Source of the DNA: Herbiconiux moechotypicola
GTDB lineage: Bacteria; Actinomycetota; Actinomycetes; Actinomycetales; Microbacteriaceae
Direction of reading: 5' to 3'
NCBI RefSeq assembly: GCF_024979255.1
Contig: NZ_JANLCN010000014.1
Span: 45,307-109,306, forward strand
Length of the DNA stretch: 64,000 nt
Within the stretch, counting starts at the first letter, position 1. The number at the start of each line of letters is the position of its first letter. Position numbers and translations under genes: made by a program. The notes below the pieces were generated by a model, which was not told the DNA's origin, did not search any database, and worked only from the letters and a program-made list of their open reading frames with translations. Below, piece after piece: positions 35,383 to 43,687 of this stretch.

Positions 35383-36017
35383 CGGCCGCGCATCCACTGC
35401 AGCAGTTCATCGGCGCGGCGCACGAGCAGCTCGATCTGCGACTCGTCGCGCTCCACCCACTCGCAGCGGGGCTCTCCGCCCACCGGCACGAAATCCTGGT
35501 GCTGCTCCCACACCACCAGGGTGCGCTCGGCGCCCAGCACGTACTGCTGCCACCACACCTGCCGCAGGTAGCCCCGGGGGATGCGCGACCAGGGCTTGGA
35601 GGTGGTCTTGATCTCGGCGAGCTCGACGGTGCCGTCGTCGGCGCAGCGCACGCCGTCGGGGGTGGCGAGGTGTCGCGGTTCGCGAGCCGAGTGGAACAGT
35701 GCGGTGCTGGGCTCGATGCCGTGCTCGCGTCGAACCCAGGCAGCGATCTCGGGCTCGCGGGCCCGGCCGTGCTCGGTGAAGACGTTGCCCGTGAACCCCG
35801 AACCGTTGAGCTTCTCCCACGCGACGGCCCGCACGGCGGCATCGCTGGCCAGCCTCGCCGCATCGGTCGCGGTCACCCCCCGGCTCCGGGCGCGCATCCA
35901 CGCCACGCGGTCGTTCGACGATGCCACCACCCTCGTCAGATGGGGTGGGGGAGCCGGTGGAGCAGGGGGAAGTCCGAGCTCCTGCTCCCAGGGGAAGGCG
36001 AGCATGGCATCGGACAT
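35367..36017 (-). CDS. YqaJ/lambda-exonuclease-like nuclease
   Basis: A 216-residue protein of the YqaJ viral-recombinase family (PD-(D/E)XK fold). Recognisable parts are GVTATDAARLASD, HGRAREPEIAAWV (Glu), ATPDGVRCADDG (Asp) and VELAEIKTTSK (Glu-x-Lys), which form the expected metal site. Phage relatives resect DNA ends for annealing recombination. No single-strand annealing protein or other phage gene is nearby, so this is an orphan copy. The ATG at 36017 is chosen over an upstream open frame. Confidence 0.82.
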   Translation of the reverse strand: MSDAMLAFPWEQELGLPPAPPAPPPHLTRVVASSNDRVAWMRARSRGVTATDAARLASDAAVRAVAWEKLNGSGFTGNVFTEHGRAREPEIAAWVRREHGIEPSTALFHSAREPRHLATPDGVRCADDGTVELAEIKTTSKPWSRIPRGYLRQVWWQQYVLGAERTLVVWEQHQDFVPVGGEPRCEWVERDESQIELLVRRADELLQWMRGRYGRP

Positions 36018-36097
36018 GCACCTATTGTGCCTCCTCGCACCGACACGACCGCCGGGCACGCCGCACGCGCTTTCTCAGATGCACCTTGGGTCTTTCA

Positions 36098-36126
36098 TAG
36101 ACTCCTCATAGCCGACTGCCAATACT
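36098..36126 (+). promoter_or_regulatory. Leaderless promoter of the OmpR-type regulator
   Basis: TAGACT at 36098-36103 and AATACT at 36121-36126 are 17 bp apart, and AATACT is 6 nt before the GTG at 36133. This is the best-formed leaderless promoter in the window. Confidence 0.7.
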
Positions 36127-36132
36127 GGAACT

Positions 36133-36903
36133 GTGACTCTCGACCGATCCCTTCTCACCGGCGCCGCCTCGTCGGCGTCCTCCGCCCAGCCGCGTCTGCG
36201 CCGAGCCGACGGCTCACCGGTGCGGGCTCTCGTCGTCGACGACGAGAGCACTCTCACCGACCTGCTCTCCATGGCCCTCCGCTACGAGGGCTGGGAGGTC
36301 AAGACCGCCGCCGAGGGCCGCCAGGCCATCACGATCGCACGCGAGTTCCGCCCCGACGTGATCGTGCTCGACGTCATGCTGCCCGACATCGACGGGCTCC
36401 AGGTGCTGCAGCGGGTGAGGGGTGACGGGCACGAGACACCCGTGCTGTTCCTCACGGCCAAGGACGCGCTCGACGACCGGATCGCCGGGCTCACCGCGGG
36501 GGGTGACGACTACGTCACCAAGCCCTTCAGCCTCGAGGAGCTGGTCGCCCGCCTGCGCGGCCTCATCCGCCGGTCGACCCTCGTGATCGCCGACGCCGAC
36601 GATCCGATCGTGACCGTGGGCGACCTCGAACTCAACGAGGACAGCCACGAGGTGTTCCGCGACGGCGAACCCATCGAGCTCACCGCCACCGAGTTCGAGC
36701 TGCTGCGCTACCTCATGCGCAACCCTCGCCGCGTGCTGAGCAAGGCGCAGATCCTCGACCGGGTGTGGAGCTACGACTTCGGCGGCAAGTCGAGCGTCGT
36801 GGAGATCTACATCTCCTACCTGCGCAAGAAGGTCGACGCCGGCCGCCCGCCGATGATCCACACCGTCCGCGGTGCGGGCTACATGCTGAAGCCGGCGCTG
36901 TGA
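36133..36903 (+). CDS. OmpR/PhoB-family response regulator
   Basis: A 256-residue regulator. A short Ser/Ala-rich N-terminal extension precedes a receiver domain (about 30-150; acidic pair Asp36/Asp37, phospho-acceptor Asp80 in VLDVMLPD, and Lys in VTKPF). A winged-helix DNA-binding domain (about 160-256; ELTATEFELLRYLMRNPRRVLSKAQILDRVW in parts) follows. It resembles actinobacterial TrcR/PrrA-type regulators. Its stop overlaps the kinase start (GTGA). Target genes are unknown. Confidence 0.93.
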   Translation: MTLDRSLLTGAASSASSAQPRLRRADGSPVRALVVDDESTLTDLLSMALRYEGWEVKTAAEGRQAITIAREFRPDVIVLDVMLPDIDGLQVLQRVRGDGHETPVLFLTAKDALDDRIAGLTAGGDDYVTKPFSLEELVARLRGLIRRSTLVIADADDPIVTVGDLELNEDSHEVFRDGEPIELTATEFELLRYLMRNPRRVLSKAQILDRVWSYDFGGKSSVVEIYISYLRKKVDAGRPPMIHTVRGAGYMLKPAL

Positions 36904-38327
36904 CCCTCCGCCGCACGCTGATCCTGAGCGTGCTCGGTCTCATCGCGCTCGCCGGGGTCATCATCGGCGTCGTCTCCACGGTCGCGCTCAACGGCTACCT
37001 CCTCGGCCAGCTCGACAATCAGCTGCGGGAGTCCTCCAACCGCACCGTGGGCTCGATCACGAACCAGTCGCAGGGCTTCGGGCCGGCCGGCGGGCTCACG
37101 CTGGGCCAGGCGTCCGGCACGATCGTCGCGGTCATCACCGCCGCCGGCGAGGCCCAGGGGCTCGTGCTCACCGAGGGCGGCCAGACCCAGGCGCTCACCT
37201 CGGCCGAGATCGAGGCGCTCGTGGCGGGTGCGCCGGGTCGCGAGCCCTCGAGCCTCACGCTGGGCGACCTCGGCGCCTACCGGGTCGAGGGCGTCACCGT
37301 CACGAGCGACGGTGGCCAGATCGTCACCGGCCTCCCGCTCGCCGACATCGAGAGCACCATCTCGCAGCAGATCGTCGTGATCGTCGCCGTCACGGCCGGC
37401 GCCATGCTCGTCGCCGGTGTCACAGGACTCCTCGTCATCCGCCTCGCCCTCCGGCCGCTCGACCGTGTCACCGCCACCGCCACCCGCGTGGCGCAACTCC
37501 CGCTCGACCGTGGCGACGTCGCCCTCGCCGAGCGTGTGCCCGCCACCGACCCGCGTTCCGAGGTCGGCCGTGTGGGACTCGCCTTCAACAGGATGCTCGA
37601 ACACGTGGCCGCCGCCCTCATCTCCCGCCAGCGCAGCGAGAACAAGGTCCGCCAGTTCGTCGCCGACGCCAGCCACGAGCTCCGCACGCCGCTGGCGTCC
37701 ATCCGCGGCTACGCCGAGCTCACCCGCCGCACCGCGCCCGACCTGCCCGACGACGTCTCGCATTCCCTGGGCCGCATCGAGTCGGAGGCGACCCGCATGA
37801 CCACTCTGGTCGAAGACCTCCTCCTCCTGGCCCGGCTCGACGCCAAGCCCGAGCTCGCCCTCTCTGAGGTCGATCTCTCCCTCGTGCTCGTCGACGTGGT
37901 GAGCGACGCCCACGTCGCCGGCCCCGACCACACCTGGGAGCTCGACCTTCCCGAAGACCCGGTCCAGGTCTCGGGCGACCCGCACCGCCTGCACCAGGTG
38001 TTCGCCAACCTGCTCGCCAACGCCCGCGTGCACACGCCGGCGGGATCCACGGTGCGCGTCGCGGTGGAGCGCCGCGACCGCGAAGACGGCCGGGGATTCG
38101 CCCTCGTGACGGTGGCGGACAATGGCCCCGGCATCGACCCGGAGCTCCAGCCCGCGCTGTTCGAGCGCTTCGTGCGCGGTGACTCCTCCCGCTCCCGGCA
38201 CGCCGGCAGCACGGGCCTCGGGCTCGCCATCGTGAAGGCCGTGGTCGACGCCCACGGCGGCGAGGTGGCCGTCACCAGCCGCCCGGGCGAGACCGTCTTC
38301 GCCGTGGCCATCCCGCTCGCGAGCTGA
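36900..38327 (+). CDS. Sensor histidine kinase
   Basis: A 475-residue membrane kinase. Span 1 about 8-30; an extracytoplasmic sensor region about 31-157; span 2 about 158-182; HAMP about 183-240; H-box FVADASHELRTPLASIRGY with phospho-His259; N-box NLLANA; G1 DNGPGI; G2 GSTGLGLAI. GTG start in a four-base overlap with the regulator gene. The sensor region has no recognisable ligand fold. It phosphorylates the preceding regulator. Confidence 0.93.
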   Translation: MTLRRTLILSVLGLIALAGVIIGVVSTVALNGYLLGQLDNQLRESSNRTVGSITNQSQGFGPAGGLTLGQASGTIVAVITAAGEAQGLVLTEGGQTQALTSAEIEALVAGAPGREPSSLTLGDLGAYRVEGVTVTSDGGQIVTGLPLADIESTISQQIVVIVAVTAGAMLVAGVTGLLVIRLALRPLDRVTATATRVAQLPLDRGDVALAERVPATDPRSEVGRVGLAFNRMLEHVAAALISRQRSENKVRQFVADASHELRTPLASIRGYAELTRRTAPDLPDDVSHSLGRIESEATRMTTLVEDLLLLARLDAKPELALSEVDLSLVLVDVVSDAHVAGPDHTWELDLPEDPVQVSGDPHRLHQVFANLLANARVHTPAGSTVRVAVERRDREDGRGFALVTVADNGPGIDPELQPALFERFVRGDSSRSRHAGSTGLGLAIVKAVVDAHGGEVAVTSRPGETVFAVAIPLAS

Positions 38328-38356
38328 CGGGCTGCGACGGGCGATCCGAGCCGAAT

Positions 38357-38370
38357 CCCCCGAACGGGGG
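38357..38370 (+). terminator. Small GC hairpin after the kinase gene
   Basis: CCCCCGAACGGGGG forms a 5-bp stem with a 4-nt loop just before the next promoter. It is weak as a terminator and lacks a U-tract. Confidence 0.35.
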
Positions 38371-38376
38371 TAGGTT
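38371..38376 (+). promoter_or_regulatory. -10 hexamer for leaderless small-protein transcript
   Basis: TAGGTT is 7 nt before the ATG at 38384. Confidence 0.55.
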
Positions 38377-38383
38377 CGGCGGC

Positions 38384-38548
38384 ATGAACATCCTGCTCAT
38401 CATCATCGCCGTGATCGCCGTGGTCCTCCTGTTCACGGGAGGATTCGTTCAGACACTGAACTTCCTGCTCTGGATCGGGCTCATCCTTCTCGTGTTCGCC
38501 GTGATCGTCTTCCTCGTGAGGATGATCTCGGGCAACCGACGGGTGTAG
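38384..38548 (+). CDS. 54-residue membrane protein (lmo0937/DUF5670-like)
   Basis: A small ORF read directly from the sequence: MNILLIIIAVIAVVLLFTGG, then FVQTLNFLLWIGLILLVFAV, then IVFLVRMISGNRRV and a TAG stop. It has two hydrophobic helices and a short basic tail, the plan of the small lmo0937/DUF5670 membrane proteins of unknown function. Codon usage matches its neighbours and a -10 hexamer sits 7 nt upstream, both supporting a real gene. It lies between a two-component pair and the L10 operon. Confidence 0.75.
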   Translation: MNILLIIIAVIAVVLLFTGGFVQTLNFLLWIGLILLVFAVIVFLVRMISGNRRV

Positions 38549-38581
38549 CTCCCTCTCCATCCCGGCCCGCGCATCCGTGAC

Positions 38582-38610
38582 TTGCACCGGATGCGCGGGC
38601 CGTCTATGCT
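38582..38610 (+). promoter_or_regulatory. Promoter of the rplJ-rplL operon
   Basis: TTGCAC at 38582-38587 and TATGCT at 38605-38610 are separated by exactly 17 bp. Transcription would start near 38617, giving a leader of about 200 nt before rplJ. Confidence 0.75.
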
Positions 38611-38611
38611 T

Positions 38612-38768
38612 GTCGAGGCCAAAGACCGCCGGTCATCGGTGCGCGCTGTGAGAGCAGCGGGTTCCTATCTAAAGTTCGCACGAGCGAAGACCTGCGCAGG
38701 TGTACGAAGCAAGACTCCAGCATCCGTGCTGTTCTCCGAGCTCCGGCCTCCTGTGCCGGAGCTTTTTT
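38612..38768 (+). ncRNA. Ribosomal protein L10 leader with terminator-like hairpin
   Basis: The untranslated leader of rplJ contains CCAAAGACCGCCGG, a stem-loop region and GACCTGCGCAGG typical of L10 leaders, where L10(L12)4 binds its own mRNA. It ends with AGCTCCGG/CCGGAGCT (38739-38746 and 38756-38763) followed by TTTTTT at 38763-38768, an intrinsic terminator or attenuator. This suggests feedback on elongation into rplJ. Confidence 0.75.
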
Positions 38769-38818
38769 CGTTCGAGCGGCGGTCGCCCCGGCTGAAACCA
38801 ACACCCATTAGGAGCGCC

Positions 38819-39334
38819 ATGGCGAACAAGGAAGCCTCGGTTGCCGAGCTCACGGAACTCTTCCAGAGCTCGACCGCCGTTCTGCTGACCGAGTATCGCG
38901 GTCTCACGGTCGCGCAGCTCAAGCAGCTGCGTGGCAACATCCGTGAGCACGCGTCATACGCCGTGGTGAAGAACACGCTGACCAAGATCGCGGCGAACAA
39001 CGCCGGCATCTCGTCGTTCGACGACGAGCTCGCCGGCCCCTCTGCGATCGCCTTCGTCCACGGTGACCCCGTGGCCGTCGCCAAGTCGTTGCGTGACTTC
39101 GCCAAGGCAAACCCTCTTCTCGTCGTCAAGGGCGGTTACTTCGACGGTAACCCCCTGAGCGCCGAAGAGGTCACCAAGCTCGCCGACCTCGAGTCCCGTG
39201 AGGTGCTGCTGGCCAAGCTGGCCGGTGCCTTCAAGGCCTCGCTGTTCGGTGCCGCATATCTCTTCAACGCGCCGCTGTCGAAGGCCGTCCGCACGGTCGA
39301 GGCGCTGCGTGAGAAGCAGGAGTCCGCATCCTGA
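38819..39334 (+). CDS. rplJ: 50S ribosomal protein L10
   Basis: A 171-residue L10, base of the ribosomal stalk. It begins [18 protein letters not shown], with [16 protein letters not shown] region [17 protein letters not shown] and a C-terminal L12-binding helix. TAGGAGCGCC precedes the ATG. The frame is open upstream into the leader but that part is not coding. Confidence 0.96.
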   Translation: MANKEASVAELTELFQSSTAVLLTEYRGLTVAQLKQLRGNIREHASYAVVKNTLTKIAANNAGISSFDDELAGPSAIAFVHGDPVAVAKSLRDFAKANPLLVVKGGYFDGNPLSAEEVTKLADLESREVLLAKLAGAFKASLFGAAYLFNAPLSKAVRTVEALREKQESAS

Positions 39335-39383
39335 GCTCCTGCTCACGACGCGGTTGAACTAACTACCAAACAAGGAGAACATC

Positions 39384-39773
39384 ATGGCAAAGCTTTCCAC
39401 CGAGGAACTGCTTGAGGCGTTCAAGGAGCTCACGCTCATCGAGCTGAGCGAGTTCGTCAAGGCGTTCGAGGAGACCTTCGAGGTCACCGCGGCCGCTCCC
39501 GTCGCCGTTGCCGGCCCCGCCGCTGCCGGCGGTGGCGCTGCTGCTGAAGAGGTTGAGGAGAAGGACTCCTTCGACGTCATCCTCGAGGCGGCCGGCGAGA
39601 AGAAGATCCAGGTCATCAAGGAGGTGCGCGCGCTCACCAGCCTCGGCCTCGGTGAGGCGAAGGCACTCGTCGACGGCGCCCCCAAGGCCGTGCTCGAGGG
39701 CGCGAACAAGGAGACCGCCGAGAAGGCCAAGGCTCAGCTCGAAGAGGCCGGCGCGACCGTCACCCTCAAGTAG
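39384..39773 (+). CDS. rplL: 50S ribosomal protein L7/L12
   Basis: A 129-residue L12 with the N-terminal dimerisation domain ([20 protein letters not shown]), an Ala/Gly/Pro hinge and the C-terminal factor-binding domain ([21 protein letters not shown] and EAGATVTLK). AAGGAG precedes the ATG 49 bp after rplJ. It recruits translation GTPases. Confidence 0.97.
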   Translation: MAKLSTEELLEAFKELTLIELSEFVKAFEETFEVTAAAPVAVAGPAAAGGGAAAEEVEEKDSFDVILEAAGEKKIQVIKEVRALTSLGLGEAKALVDGAPKAVLEGANKETAEKAKAQLEEAGATVTLK

Positions 39774-39789
39774 TCTCAGCCACTACCGT

Positions 39790-39821
39790 CGAATGCCCCG
39801 GGCCACGGCTCGGGGCATTCG
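39790..39821. terminator. Terminator between rplL and lacI-type gene
   Basis: CGAATGCCCCG and CGGGGCATTCG form a perfect 11-bp stem with a 10-nt loop between convergent genes. A further perfect palindrome, CCCGTTAACGGG, follows at 39822-39833. It probably works in both directions. Confidence 0.8.
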
Positions 39822-39838
39822 CCCGTTAACGGGCCGGT

Positions 39839-40864
39839 TCAGGATGCGCGGGGGCGCGGGCGGGCCGTCGAGGAGCGGATGACGAGGCGGGCGGGCACCA
39901 CGCTGTGCACGGGCGGGGGTGCCCAGCCGGGCTGCTCGAGCTGGCGGATGACCCATTCGACCGCCTGCTCGCCCTGCAGGTCGGGGCGCTGCTCGAGTGA
40001 GGTGAGGCCGAACATGGCCCCGAGCGGATGGTTGTCGATGCCGATGACCGAGAGGTCGTCGGGCACCGAGATGCCGAGCTCGCGTGCCGCGATGATGACG
40101 CCGATGGCCACCTCGTCAGCCGCTGCGAAGATGGCGGTGGGCCGCCGGCGGGGGTCGCCCAGGATCTGCTTGCCGACCGTGTAGCCGCCCGGGATGTCGA
40201 ACCTGGTCGCCACGTAGGAGTGCTCGTCGGCAGGGAGGCCGGCGGACTGCAGGGCCTCGAGGAAGCCGCGCAGGCGCTTCGAGTGCACATGGAAGTCCAT
40301 CTGCTCGTGCACGTCTCCGCCCACGTGCATGATCTCGCGATGCCCGAGCAGGATGAGGTGCTCCGTCGCCAGCCGGGCCGCCTCCACATCGTCGATGCTG
40401 AGGGTGGGGATGCCCTCGAGGGGACCGCCGATACCCGCGATCGGCTTGCCGAGGGCCAAGAGCTGCGAGGTCTCCTCGGGGGTGATCTCGAGCGTGACCG
40501 CGATGACCGCGTCGACCCGCTTGCGCACCAGGAAGTACTCGAACACCTTCGTGCGCTCGGCCTCGGTCTTGGTGACGTTGTAGAGCATGAGGTCGTAGCC
40601 GCGATCGAGGAGGGCGCGCTCGACCCCCTCGAGGATCGAGGCGAAGAACCACTGGTTGATCATCGGGATGATGACGCCGACGTTGTTGGTGCGGCCGGTC
40701 ACGAGGCTCGACGCGCTCGACGAGACGACGTACCCCAGGCTCGACGCGGCCGCCTCGACGCGGGAGCGGGTCTCGGCCGAGACGTAGCCGCGGCCGCTGA
40801 GCGCGCGCGACACCGTCGCCTTCGACACTCCTGCCAGGGCGGCGACGTCTTCGATGCCCGTCAT
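39839..40864 (-). CDS. LacI-family transcriptional regulator
   Basis: A 341-residue LacI regulator with the helix-turn-helix GIEDVAALAGVSKATVSRAL and hinge (to about 60) and a periplasmic-binding-protein-like effector domain (VGVIIPMINQWFFASILEGV onward). GAGGAGG precedes the ATG at 40864; the open frame upstream to 40978 is not preferred. It is divergent from the sugar importer at 41108, and LacI-type operators lie between. It probably represses that operon and itself; the effector sugar is unknown. Confidence 0.92.
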   Translation of the reverse strand: MTGIEDVAALAGVSKATVSRALSGRGYVSAETRSRVEAAASSLGYVVSSSASSLVTGRTNNVGVIIPMINQWFFASILEGVERALLDRGYDLMLYNVTKTEAERTKVFEYFLVRKRVDAVIAVTLEITPEETSQLLALGKPIAGIGGPLEGIPTLSIDDVEAARLATEHLILLGHREIMHVGGDVHEQMDFHVHSKRLRGFLEALQSAGLPADEHSYVATRFDIPGGYTVGKQILGDPRRRPTAIFAAADEVAIGVIIAARELGISVPDDLSVIGIDNHPLGAMFGLTSLEQRPDLQGEQAVEWVIRQLEQPGWAPPPVHSVVPARLVIRSSTARPRPRAS

Positions 40865-40878
40865 GCGACCTCCTCGTC

Positions 40879-40892
40879 TGCAAACGCTTCCA
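40879..40892. promoter_or_regulatory. LacI-type operator at the regulator's own start
   Basis: TGCAAACGCTTCCA matches the LacI-family consensus TGNAANCGNTTNCA completely. It lies 15 bp upstream of the regulator ATG, suggesting autoregulation. Confidence 0.8.
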
Positions 40893-40955
40893 CAATAGCA
40901 GTCGGCCGGTTGGGATGCGATCGGTCTCGACTCTTGCGCAGAGCCGCCGATCTGA

Positions 40956-40974
40956 TATCGTGAGAGCGCTCTCT
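40956..40974 (+). promoter_or_regulatory. -10 region and palindromic operator of sugar operon 2
   Basis: TATCGT (40956-40961), 16 bp after TTGCGC (40934-40939), is a candidate -10. The perfect palindrome GAGAGCGCTCTC at 40962-40973 covers the expected transcription start and has the central CG of a LacI site. Confidence 0.55.
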
Positions 40975-41031
40975 GCAACCTAATCGTTACCTTCGGAATC
41001 CACCGGAGGGGCGGGTTGTGATTTGCGAAGA

Positions 41032-41053
41032 GTTATGGAAAGGTTTCCCTAAC
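41032..41053. promoter_or_regulatory. 22-bp inverted repeat in sugar operon 2 leader
   Basis: GTTATGGAAAG and GTTTCCCTAAC are inverted copies with two mismatches. It lies 54 bp upstream of the binding-protein start, within the presumed leader. It may be a second operator (LacI-like half-site TGGAAA) or an mRNA hairpin. Confidence 0.5.
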
Positions 41054-41107
41054 GCGCCACCGGAGGCACCACTACGGGGGGCGTCACACACTCAATGAGG
41101 AGGAGAA

Positions 41108-42427
41108 ATGCGGTCCATTCTGCACCGCCGCGTCACAGCGCCCATCGCCATCGCCACCGGTCTCGGTCTGGCTCTCGTCGGTTGTTCCGGCGGAGCGGGC
41201 GGAGGCGCGAACAGCGGTTCGGGCGACGCTGACGGCGTCGTCACCGTCTACGGCACCATCGCCGACACCGAGGCCGAGCTGCTCGAGCAGTCCTGGGCCG
41301 ACTGGGAAGAAGAGAACGGCATCGACATCCAGTACGAGTCGTCGAAGGAGTTCGAGTCCCAGATCGGCATCCGGGCCCAGGGTGGCAACCCGCCCGACCT
41401 CGCGATCTTCCCGCAGCCGGGTCTGCTGGCCGACCTCGCCTCGCGCGGCTTCATCCAGGCCGCCCCCGAGGGCGTCGAGGCCAACGTCGACGAGTACTGG
41501 TCGGAGGACTGGAAGGCCTACGGCACCGTCGACGACACCTTCTACGGCGCTCCGCTGATGGCGAGCGTCAAGGGCTTCGTCTGGTACTCGCCCAAGCAGT
41601 TCGCCGACAACGGCTGGGAGGTCCCCACGACCTACCAGGAGCTGCTCGACCTCACCGCCACCATGCAGTCGACCCTCGGCACCCAGCCCTGGTGCGCCGG
41701 CTTCGGCTCGGGCGACGCCACCGGCTGGCCCGGCACCGACTGGGTCGAAGACCTGGTGCTCCGTCAGTCCGGCCCCGAGGTCTACGACGAGTGGGTCGCG
41801 AACGAGGTCACGTTCACCGACGCCCCCATCTCCGACGCCTTCACCGCGGTCGGCGACATCCTGCTCAACCCCGACTACGTCAACGCCGGCTACGGCGACG
41901 TGAAGTCGATCAACACCACCGAGTTCGGTGACGTGGCGACCGGCATGGCGCAGGGCACCTGCTCGCTCACCCACCAGGCCTCGTTCTTCGACGGGTTCCT
42001 CACCGACGCCGGTGCCACGGTCGGCCCCGACGCCGACATCTGGGCCTTCGTGACCCCGCCCATCGAGGCCGGCGAGACCGCCGTCACCGGTGGTGGCGAG
42101 ATCGTGGGCGCGTTCTCGAACGACGCCGACACCGTGAAGGTGCAGGAATACCTCTCGAGCCCAGAGTGGGCCAACAGCCGCGTCGCTCTGGGTGGTGTCA
42201 TCTCGGCGAACAAGGGTCTCGACCCGGCCAACGCGCAGAGCCCCATCCTGCAGCAGGCCATCGAGATCCTGCAGGACCCGAACACCACGTTCCGGTTCGA
42301 CGCCAGTGACCTGATGCCGGGTGCCGTCGGCGCCGGCACCTTCTGGAAGGGCATGGTCGACTGGATCAACGGCACTCCGCAGGAGGACGTGCTCACCTCG
42401 ATCGAGGCGGGCTGGCCCACCGAGTAA
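41108..42427 (+). CDS. Sugar ABC transporter substrate-binding lipoprotein
   Basis: A 439-residue family 1 solute-binding protein. Lipoprotein signal with lipobox ALVGC (Cys26), then a Gly/Ser linker and the bilobed binding domain. GAGGAGGAGAA before the ATG is the strongest ribosome binding site in the window, fitting high expression. It resembles alpha-glucoside-type binding proteins (AglE-like), an inference from overall pattern. It is unlike the binding protein at 615 in sequence. Confidence 0.92.
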   Translation: MRSILHRRVTAPIAIATGLGLALVGCSGGAGGGANSGSGDADGVVTVYGTIADTEAELLEQSWADWEEENGIDIQYESSKEFESQIGIRAQGGNPPDLAIFPQPGLLADLASRGFIQAAPEGVEANVDEYWSEDWKAYGTVDDTFYGAPLMASVKGFVWYSPKQFADNGWEVPTTYQELLDLTATMQSTLGTQPWCAGFGSGDATGWPGTDWVEDLVLRQSGPEVYDEWVANEVTFTDAPISDAFTAVGDILLNPDYVNAGYGDVKSINTTEFGDVATGMAQGTCSLTHQASFFDGFLTDAGATVGPDADIWAFVTPPIEAGETAVTGGGEIVGAFSNDADTVKVQEYLSSPEWANSRVALGGVISANKGLDPANAQSPILQQAIEILQDPNTTFRFDASDLMPGAVGAGTFWKGMVDWINGTPQEDVLTSIEAGWPTE

Positions 42428-42443
42428 TCGGGCCCCCGCTGCA

Positions 42444-42477
42444 CCGAGGCCGTCCGGAGAGATTCGGGCGGCCTCGG
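42444..42477 (+). promoter_or_regulatory. Intercistronic hairpin between binding protein and permease
   Basis: CCGAGGCCGTCCG and CGGGCGGCCTCGG form a 13-pair stem (one G-U) with an 8-nt loop, no U-tract. Same position as the hairpin at 1873-1898 in the first sugar operon; probably sets the binding protein to permease ratio. Confidence 0.65.
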
Positions 42478-42556
42478 CGCACCCCGGTGTACGGTGTCAG
42501 AACGACGCCAGTGCGTCGGGCCTGTCGCAGTTCAGAGTCGCACTCGAAAGGTTGTC

Positions 42557-43687
42557 ATGTCAGAGTTCCTGCTCTGGGTGGGGGGACTACCACCGCTCGC
42601 TCAGATCCCCATCGTGGTGCTGGCGTTCGCCGCCGTCATCGCCCTGGTGCTGTTCTTCATCGAGATCGCGCCGCGCACCGGGCGCAAGTACACGATCATC
42701 CGTCTCGCCGTCTGCATCATCGCGCCGTTCCTGGCGTTGGTGCTCATCGGCTCGGTCTGGTGGGCTGCGCTCATCGCTGCCGCCTTCGGCCTCCTGTTCT
42801 TCTGGCTCGACCGCCGCTCCGCCCAGGGCGCGGGCTACCTGTTCCAGCTCTTCGGCTTCCTCGCGCCGGCGATCATCCTGCTGCTGGTGGGTCTCATCTA
42901 CCCCACCATCAAGACGGCCGTCGACTCGCTGTTCTCGAGCCGGGGCGCCTTCGTCGGGCTCGACAACTTCGCCTGGGTACTCACCAACCCGCAGAACCTG
43001 CGGGTCATCCTCAACACCATCATCTGGGTGCTCCTCGTGCCCACCCTCTCCACGGTCTTCGGTCTGGCCTATGCGGTCTTCATCGACAAGAGCCGCGGTG
43101 AGAAGTTCTTCAAGATCCTCGTGTTCATGCCGATGGCCATCTCCTTTGTGGGCGCGTCGATCATCTGGCGCTTCGTCTACACCTACCGGCCCGAAGACCA
43201 GAACCAGATCGGTCTGCTCAACCAGGTCGTGGTGTGGCTCGGCGGCGACCCGCAGCAGTGGCTGGCGAACTCGCCGTGGAACACCTTCTTCCTCATCGTG
43301 GTGCTGATCTGGATCCAGACCGGTTTCGCGATGGTCGTGCTCTCGGCCGCGATCAAGGGCGTCCCGACCGAGCAGCTCGAGGCGGCTGAGCTCGACGGCA
43401 CCAACGCCTGGCAGCGCTTCATCAACGTGACGGTGCCGGGCATCCGCTCGTCGCTCATCGTGGTGATCACCACGATCTCCATCGCCTCGCTGAAGGTCTT
43501 CGACATCGTGCGCACCATGACGGCGGGCGCGAACGAGACCAGCGTGCTGGCGAACGAGATGTACACCCAGTTCAAGAACTTCGAGTACGGACGGTCGGCC
43601 GCGTTCGCGGTCATCCTGTTCATCCTCGTGATGCCGATCGTCATCTACAACGCCCGGCAGATCAAGAAGCAGAGGGAGATCCGATGA
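42557..43687 (+). CDS. Sugar ABC transporter permease (AglF/MalF-type)
   Basis: A 376-residue permease with two or three extra N-terminal spans (about 10-100) before the six-span core. The EAA loop reads EQLEAAELDGTNAWQRFINV, near residue 275. GAAAGG precedes the ATG; the frame is open upstream to 42494. Its stop overlaps the next permease start (ATGA). Confidence 0.92.
   Translation: MSEFLLWVGGLPPLAQIPIVVLAFAAVIALVLFFIEIAPRTGRKYTIIRLAVCIIAPFLALVLIGSVWWAALIAAAFGLLFFWLDRRSAQGAGYLFQLFGFLAPAIILLLVGLIYPTIKTAVDSLFSSRGAFVGLDNFAWVLTNPQNLRVILNTIIWVLLVPTLSTVFGLAYAVFIDKSRGEKFFKILVFMPMAISFVGASIIWRFVYTYRPEDQNQIGLLNQVVVWLGGDPQQWLANSPWNTFFLIVVLIWIQTGFAMVVLSAAIKGVPTEQLEAAELDGTNAWQRFINVTVPGIRSSLIVVITTISIASLKVFDIVRTMTAGANETSVLANEMYTQFKNFEYGRSAAFAVILFILVMPIVIYNARQIKKQREIR

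Noticed and set aside
33429..36425. 998-codon plus-strand open frame
   Set aside because: It runs antisense to the quinone reductase and nuclease genes and out of frame with the DUF998 and regulator genes. No domain is visible.
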